Of a stretch of 9,367 nucleotides of DNA, positions 4,428 through 9,367 are shown in pieces (position 1 is the stretch's first letter; every line of letters starts with the position of its first letter). The position numbers and the translations under genes are program-made. The DNA is from CG2-30-40-21 sp043806395. Lineage in GTDB: Bacteria > UBA9089 > CG2-30-40-21. Where the stretch lies: NCBI GenBank assembly GCA_043806395.1, contig JAZDHC010000186.1:1-9367 (forward strand). Direction: 5' to 3'. The notes under the pieces were generated by a model. The model made no database searches. It saw only the letters and a list, made by a program, of their open reading frames with translations, and had not been told where the DNA came from.

Positions 4428-7400
4428 CTAAAACCTGAATCCCCTTTCCACACTCACCTCATATTCATTCCTTGACTGGTTGTATCGTGGGATAAATGTA
4501 TATTTAAGGGTAGTATTGCCAGACATATAGTATTCCAATCCTATTTCACCCGCAAGCCTCATTTTGCGGGACTTAACAGCATCATTACCCTCTTCTACTT
4601 GAGGGTTCAGGACACCCTTGTAGCTGATGTATAGATTTTCTTGAATGAATTTGCCTATCTTAATAGTTGTGCCCACAAAAACAGGTGATTGGGTAGAGGT
4701 ACCTTCTGCAAAAATTGCCTGTCTTAACATCTCTTCTACTACTGGTGTCTTTACTGAGAGGTTAATCCGTAACAGACGGCTAATCCTTCGCTCAATAGGC
4801 ACAAGGATGGTATCTGTTATCCCCTTGCCAAGTATCTGTCCGCCAGCAACATTAATAAGCATCTGCAAATCACTCTCGCTTAATGTGCTATAATTGCCGC
4901 CCCGTGCAATCAATAGCTTAATTATTTCCTCCTGACTTAAGGGTGGATAGCCTGTAGCACTTAAAACTAATTCACTGACAGACAGGTATCCCTGATGAGA
5001 GAGGATTATTTTTCTCTTGTCTATCCTTGCCCAGGCACAAACAGAAAGATATGGCATGGGCTGTCCCTCTCTAAACTCCAGCAAGCCATCCTTCAGGACA
5101 AATTCTGTGCCAAGATAATCAATTATCCCACCCCCTCTGGCAGATACCTTGCCAGTAATGTTTAACTGTTCATCATCCTTTACAACCCTGAGACAGGCAT
5201 CCTTTTTCAGATAAATGCTGACGAAATCATTGTAGTAGCGGATGTTATCCTTACCAGTAATCATTATATCCCATCTCATTTTATCAAAAAAACCAATTGG
5301 TGTGTCCTTTGTTTTCTTTGGTGGGTAGGTGAAATCTGTATTGGCAAAGGTAACCTGTCCTGTGGCAAAAGGGGATGAAATAGCCCCGTTTATATTCATA
5401 TTCAGCTCAACCCCGCCATATCGTCCATGACTTTCCATAAGATCAGGGATAAGGATAGGGATTAGGGATCCTTCGGTTCGGATAGAGATATTCATATCAG
5501 CCAGCGTAAATGCCCCTTTACTGGCAGCAATCAGCCTGCCCTTGCCGATACTTGCACTAAGGTTTTGCAGGATGATAGAATTATTTACCACATGAATCTC
5601 ACCAGTCATGTCCCTGACCCTTGCGGCAAATGGGTAGGTATTAAGTGCCCCGGAAAATTTCAGGGAGCCGTCTATTACTGGATCATTCATCTGCCCACCA
5701 AAATGCAATCCACCATTAACCACACCTTCTGCCTTTTTGATTGTGGGTACATACAGGGAAAGTAATGCCAAATCCGCCTTATCCATGATTATTCCTACAT
5801 CCATATCTTTTGCAGCAAGGTTTGTCCAGCCATCAATGGATAATATCTTTTTCCCCTGGCGAAGCAGGCTAAAACTATCAATAATGACCTTATCCTTAGA
5901 ATCAAACCTTATCTTAGCCATGATACTGTTTTCTGCTGGTTGACTGATAAATTCAAGGGATGCATCAGTCAAAAACTTGACACCAAAGGCAAGATTTTTC
6001 AGGTCATAGGAATCATTAATCACAATATTCCCGGTATTAACCAGACATGAGGCACTTTTGCCTACAGTAATGCTTCCGTTGCATGATATTGTGCCTGAAA
6101 GGGTTATATTTGCTACTTGAAATGAGTTTGCCCTTGCCTCAAAGCTGATTCGTCCATCAGGGATAAGTTCAACAATACACTTTTCAATGGCTATTTTATT
6201 GTCCTTCCCCTGCTGGGCATACAATTGTGTTGTTGAAAATACCTTATCTTTAATGTTGACCTTAACCTTAATAATATCTGCTCTCACCCCATAGCCTTCA
6301 AACCCATCTACAGTTACATCCCCATCAATTATGGGGTTATCCCTTTTTCCGCTAAGGCTCAATTCACCATTTATCAATCCGTTAATCCTCACTGGAGGCA
6401 ATCCCAATACCCTGCTCAAGAGAGACAATCTGCCCTTTTCTATTCTTACCCTGGACTTAATCTCTTCATCAAGCGTCCCAAAAAAGAATAATTCATCATC
6501 AAAGTTGGCATCTACTGACAAACGATGGGAGGCATAATAAAGGTTTCCGCTAAGGGTTTTTACCTCCTTGCTATCTATTTTTAATCCAGATGATGTAAAG
6601 TTGGCTGAGATTCGTGGATTTTTTATCTGTCCCTCAATCTTTCCCTGAATAAAGGCATTGCCCTGCCACTGGCTGAAGTAATCAAATGGCAGCTTGTTAA
6701 AATTCATATTATTAAGCGTGAATTCACTCATAATAGAATTGGCATCACATTCCCCGGAGCAGGCAAGTACTCCTGTATCCTCTGCGAGAATATTACCAGA
6801 GAAGATATTGCCATTTTTTGTCTGCTTTATCTCTATCCTGCCTGAGGATATGTCCAGACCACTGCCAGAGGGGCTCCCTCCTATAGTTCCTTTGGTAAAA
6901 ACAAGTGACCCCTTAAATGCTCCTCCCTTAACCGCTTGACCGTTATATTTAACTGTGGTTGTTGCCCGGACATTTCCTAAGAGTAGATTATTCATTTGGG
7001 CATTCAATTTTGCAGATTTTGGTGCTCCGTTTGAGGTGGTTATGAGTCCAAAGATGCAGACACTACTATCATCTTGAACAAATGAAAGATACGGAATGCT
7101 GAGCATGTTCTCCATTTTTAGCAGGGAGAGATTAGCCGTTACAGGTTTGCCAGAAAACAGGCTATTATCTCGGATTTGTAGCCCTTCCCCTGATAAAGAC
7201 AGCCGTTTATAAATATTGCCCCTTAGCTGTATCTTGCCATCTGCATTGCCATTTACAGCAGGGTAAATGATGCCGAGTTTTAGCCTCTCAAAGGCAATAT
7301 CCATATCTATCTGACCAGTTTTATCAATAACCCCATTTATAAGAAGTGGTTGCGGCAGTGCAGAGCTAATCTTTAGACCATGATTATCATAGCTTACCCC

Positions 7401-9119
7401 CCCATGCCATGGCGGGTAGGCTGTTTGATTGATAATAACATTAGAAAACATCATCTCCCCGGTTGTGTTTAAGGCAGCATCAAGGGAATAAGAGGATTGA
7501 TTGTAAATAAAATCATGGGCAGACGCATCAATTCTTAAGGATGGAGATAATTGACAATTAGCAACAACATTACCTCCCTCAGATTGGGTGATGATTGCCT
7601 CAATCCCCTGTGGTTTGATGTTTAACACTGCCCTCTGGAAGAGCCCCTGTGTATCAAGGGTAAGATTACCCTCATAATTGTCCGGCGATACCCTTACCGT
7701 TCCAGAGATATTTCCTTCCTCAAGCTCTGGCATTGCCTTGACCCCAGCCAATCCAAGCAGGGGAAAAGCCCTTGCCTGACAACACTCAATAACAAAATCA
7801 GAGGGGCGTTCTGAAGAGAAAGAAACCCTGCCACCCAGCTTAGTCTTGCCATCAATATTTACATCCACAGACTCAAACACATCATCCCTAAATACAAAGC
7901 CTGCCTCTGCCGAGAACTGCCTCCTGCCGAGGAGATTATCCGTCTTTAGTTTACCTTCCATTGCAAAAGGGGATGGGGTTATCTTGCCGTTGAATTTCAT
8001 CCTTGTCCTAAGTTTAAGCCTTGAGAAATAATCTTGCAGGCTGCTGATATTTGTCAGATACCTTAAGGCTGAGGCATCACACCTTGAGGTATCAAATTGA
8101 AGCATTACTTCAGGGTTATTTATATCTGGAATGGAGAATGTGGCTTTCACCTCAGCATCGCACATGACAGCAGTTAGATTACATGCCTTCATGGTGGTTA
8201 CAGGTAACTTATTTGGTGAAGTACTTGAGGTCAATTTGAATTCGCCATTTATCTGATTAAATGGAAGCCGTGCACTTTTGAGCAGAAATCTTCCATCCTG
8301 AACACCTACCTGTCCCGATATTCCATAGATGGTATATTCACCAATCCTTGTCCACATTTTCGTTGTTGTTCCAAGGCAGGCAGCCCTTCCCTTGAGGCTT
8401 GCCTGAATATCTCCATCTAACACCTGACCAAATGGAAGATTAAGGTATGAGGCATATCTTGCGAGGTTAGCCTTTTTTATCTCTATGCCCCAGCTCATAT
8501 CAATCTGGGATACAGTATGGATATTCCCGGAGCAATGCAAAGGGGTCAAGGATTCCGTGTCAATACCACCAGCCAATGCCTTAGCCTTGAACCTGCCGGA
8601 TGAATAATTTACCCTTATTTTAGACAAAACCGTAGTTGTGCCTTGCATATCATCCTGAAGGATTATTCTGCCATTTTTGGTAAACAAGGAGAATTCAGGG
8701 GGGCTATGGGGATGAGGCTTAGCTGGCTTAAAAATGTTATCAGTATTCCATGCCCCATCCTTAGAACGGGAAAGATAAAGCTCTGGTGAGGTAATAATTA
8801 CTGTATCTATTCCGTATGAAGACGGGTGTTTCTTAAGGATAATATCCCTGAGACGACATTTGATAACTATCTGTTTTACCTTAACCAATGGTCGTTTGTG
8901 GTTTAATGATTGTATGCCGAGTCCACTGATGATCAGCCTATTGGGAAAGCCAAAGGCAATATTATCAATCTGAACACGGATATTCATCCCCTGTTCTAAG
9001 GATGCAATTATCTTCAGTCTTGCCCATTTGGTTGGGAAGCCTTTTTGATAGGCAATAATAGATGCAGTTGTTCCCAGTACAATAAATAATAGGAGGAAAA
9101 TAAAAATCCATTTTTTCAT
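4428..9119 (-). CDS. TamB/DUF490-type translocation and assembly module protein
   Basis: A very large envelope protein of 1563 residues from ATG 9119 (E. coli TamB is about 1260; the family varies widely). Residues 1-25, MKKWIFIF followed by a Leu/Ile/Val-rich run, form an N-terminal inner-membrane anchor. The next ~100 residues resemble the AsmA-like start (IDNIAFGFPNRLIISGL). The middle is a long series of beta-rich repeats with many DG/NG/SG turns, expected to form the hydrophobic groove of bridge-like proteins. The last ~350 residues carry the conserved TamB C-terminal domain, with LKDGLLEFREGQPMPYLSV, YPPLSQEEIIKLLIARGG and IGKFIQENLYISYK. The protein ends in GFRF, a C-terminal Phe like outer-membrane beta-signals. 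Family role: spanning the periplasm, with a TamA/BamA-type partner, in outer-membrane protein insertion and phospholipid transport. No TamA/BamA gene is in the window. ATG 9119 is preferred over upstream in-frame ATGs (9131, 9149) because GAGG lies just before it. Confidence 0.9.
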   Translation of the reverse strand: MKKWIFIFLLLFIVLGTTASIIAYQKGFPTKWARLKIIASLEQGMNIRVQIDNIAFGFPNRLIISGLGIQSLNHKRPLVKVKQIVIKCRLRDIILKKHPSSYGIDTVIITSPELYLSRSKDGAWNTDNIFKPAKPHPHSPPEFSLFTKNGRIILQDDMQGTTTVLSKIRVNYSSGRFKAKALAGGIDTESLTPLHCSGNIHTVSQIDMSWGIEIKKANLARYASYLNLPFGQVLDGDIQASLKGRAACLGTTTKMWTRIGEYTIYGISGQVGVQDGRFLLKSARLPFNQINGEFKLTSSTSPNKLPVTTMKACNLTAVMCDAEVKATFSIPDINNPEVMLQFDTSRCDASALRYLTNISSLQDYFSRLKLRTRMKFNGKITPSPFAMEGKLKTDNLLGRRQFSAEAGFVFRDDVFESVDVNIDGKTKLGGRVSFSSERPSDFVIECCQARAFPLLGLAGVKAMPELEEGNISGTVRVSPDNYEGNLTLDTQGLFQRAVLNIKPQGIEAIITQSEGGNVVANCQLSPSLRIDASAHDFIYNQSSYSLDAALNTTGEMMFSNVIINQTAYPPWHGGVSYDNHGLKISSALPQPLLINGVIDKTGQIDMDIAFERLKLGIIYPAVNGNADGKIQLRGNIYKRLSLSGEGLQIRDNSLFSGKPVTANLSLLKMENMLSIPYLSFVQDDSSVCIFGLITTSNGAPKSAKLNAQMNNLLLGNVRATTTVKYNGQAVKGGAFKGSLVFTKGTIGGSPSGSGLDISSGRIEIKQTKNGNIFSGNILAEDTGVLACSGECDANSIMSEFTLNNMNFNKLPFDYFSQWQGNAFIQGKIEGQIKNPRISANFTSSGLKIDSKEVKTLSGNLYYASHRLSVDANFDDELFFFGTLDEEIKSRVRIEKGRLSLLSRVLGLPPVRINGLINGELSLSGKRDNPIIDGDVTVDGFEGYGVRADIIKVKVNIKDKVFSTTQLYAQQGKDNKIAIEKCIVELIPDGRISFEARANSFQVANITLSGTISCNGSITVGKSASCLVNTGNIVINDSYDLKNLAFGVKFLTDASLEFISQPAENSIMAKIRFDSKDKVIIDSFSLLRQGKKILSIDGWTNLAAKDMDVGIIMDKADLALLSLYVPTIKKAEGVVNGGLHFGGQMNDPVIDGSLKFSGALNTYPFAARVRDMTGEIHVVNNSIILQNLSASIGKGRLIAASKGAFTLADMNISIRTEGSLIPILIPDLMESHGRYGGVELNMNINGAISSPFATGQVTFANTDFTYPPKKTKDTPIGFFDKMRWDIMITGKDNIRYYNDFVSIYLKKDACLRVVKDDEQLNITGKVSARGGGIIDYLGTEFVLKDGLLEFREGQPMPYLSVCAWARIDKRKIILSHQGYLSVSELVLSATGYPPLSQEEIIKLLIARGGNYSTLSESDLQMLINVAGGQILGKGITDTILVPIERRISRLLRINLSVKTPVVEEMLRQAIFAEGTSTQSPVFVGTTIKIGKFIQENLYISYKGVLNPQVEEGNDAVKSRKMRLAGEIGLEYYMSGNTTLKYTFIPRYNQSRNEYEVSVERGFRF

Positions 9120-9137
9120 GATTAACCTCATAAGATT

Positions 9138-9166
9138 ATAATACAACAATTCAGGCAGGATGTCAA
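9138..9166 (-). promoter_or_regulatory. Sigma-70-type promoter of the TamB-like gene
   Basis: On the minus strand TTGACA (9166-9161) and TATTAT (9143-9138) are 17 bp apart. The predicted start near A9131 leaves a leader of only about 12 nt that is almost entirely the Shine-Dalgarno region (ATGAGGTTAATC). An overlapping TATAAT three bases downstream would give a 20-bp spacer and is less likely. Confidence 0.65.
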
Positions 9167-9195
9167 GATAATTTTATGGAGTGCGAAATTTCTTA

Positions 9196-9224
9196 TTGAC
9201 TTCAAGCCCCAATCCTGTTACAAT
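9196..9224 (+). promoter_or_regulatory. Divergent sigma-70-type promoter reading out of the window
   Basis: TTGACT (9196-9201) and TACAAT (9219-9224) are separated by 17 bp on the plus strand, five of six matches in each hexamer. Transcription would begin near 9231 and pass into the inverted-repeat element at 9238 towards a gene beyond the right edge. It is divergent from the tamB-like promoter. Confidence 0.5.
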
Positions 9225-9237
9225 ACAGTAGTGTAGT

Positions 9238-9364
9238 GTCAACTCTCAAGTGTCGGATAAATAAAGATAGATTCCTGCCTGCGCAGGAATGACAACTCGG
9301 TGATTGTTGTCATTCCTGCGAAAGCAGGAATCCAGAATATTTGTTGCGACATGTCAAAGTTGAC
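9238..9364. mobile_element. Miniature inverted-repeat element with nested hairpins
   Basis: The ends are imperfect inverted repeats: GTCAACT...TGTCG (9238-9255) against CGACA...AGTTGAC (9347-9364). Each half contains its own perfect 8-bp palindrome, ATTCCTGC/GCAGGAAT, at 9271-9290 and 9312-9331. The centre is closed by GACAAC (9291-9296) with GTTGTC (9306-9311). The segment is thus a dyad of about 127 bp with three hairpins and no ORF, as expected of a non-autonomous MITE or large REP/BIME-type unit. The ATTCCTGC...GCAGGAATGACA core is a very widespread intergenic repeat. The element may extend past the window end, and no target-site duplication could be confirmed. Confidence 0.6.
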
Positions 9365-9367
9365 GCG

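Noticed and set aside
9271..9331. CRISPR-like repeat pair
   Set aside because: Only two copies of a short palindrome, in inverted orientation inside a dyad, with no repeat-spacer periodicity.

Overview
The window looks like chromosome from a diderm (Gram-negative-type) bacterium of moderate-to-low GC. The evidence is a very long TamB-type (DUF490) envelope protein, a sigma-54 activator, Shine-Dalgarno motifs of the AGGAGG type, and sigma-70-like TTGACA/TATAAT promoters. I cannot name the lineage. The non-coding DNA is rich in short palindromic and dispersed-repeat-like sequences, as is common in genomes of uncultured environmental bacteria.

Layout. Positions 1-1197 hold almost no credible protein gene apart from a possible minus-strand gene start at the extreme left edge. 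This stretch contains repeat-like debris (a C5/G5 hairpin, a 9-bp-periodic GC-rich tract), then an AT-rich island of about 500 bp. The island carries two convergent, apparently non-coding transcription units. RNA-A is on the plus strand, with an exact consensus promoter at 571-599 and a folded transcript of about 180 nt. RNA-B is on the minus strand, with a near-consensus promoter at 1024-1052. It is a transcript of about 147 nt that can fold into a closed multi-helix junction and ends in an intrinsic terminator. A third hairpin with a T-run sits between the two 3' ends. Next, on the plus strand, is a sigma-54-dependent activator with only an AAA+ domain and a Fis-type HTH (1198-2163).

The rest is read from the minus strand. 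A SAM-dependent methyltransferase (3462-4208) is followed in the same direction by a PF14907-like nucleotidyltransferase (2250-3410), probably co-transcribed and plausibly acting in cell-surface glycan or small-molecule modification. Upstream of them is a 219-bp gap packed with palindromic repeats, then the 1563-residue TamB-like protein (4428-9119) with its own strong promoter. At the right edge, a divergent promoter fires rightward into a miniature inverted-repeat element (about 9238-9364). One end of that element is also present alone at 4310-4327.

How it fits together: TamB-like proteins bridge the inner and outer membranes, and the methyltransferase/nucleotidyltransferase pair would fit envelope or surface-polymer chemistry, so the right two-thirds has an envelope flavour. 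This is inference from family knowledge. The activator has no visible sensor domain, and no sigma-54 promoter is recognisable in the window, so its targets are unknown. The most interesting unexplained content is the convergent pair of structured RNA candidates at 571-1052.
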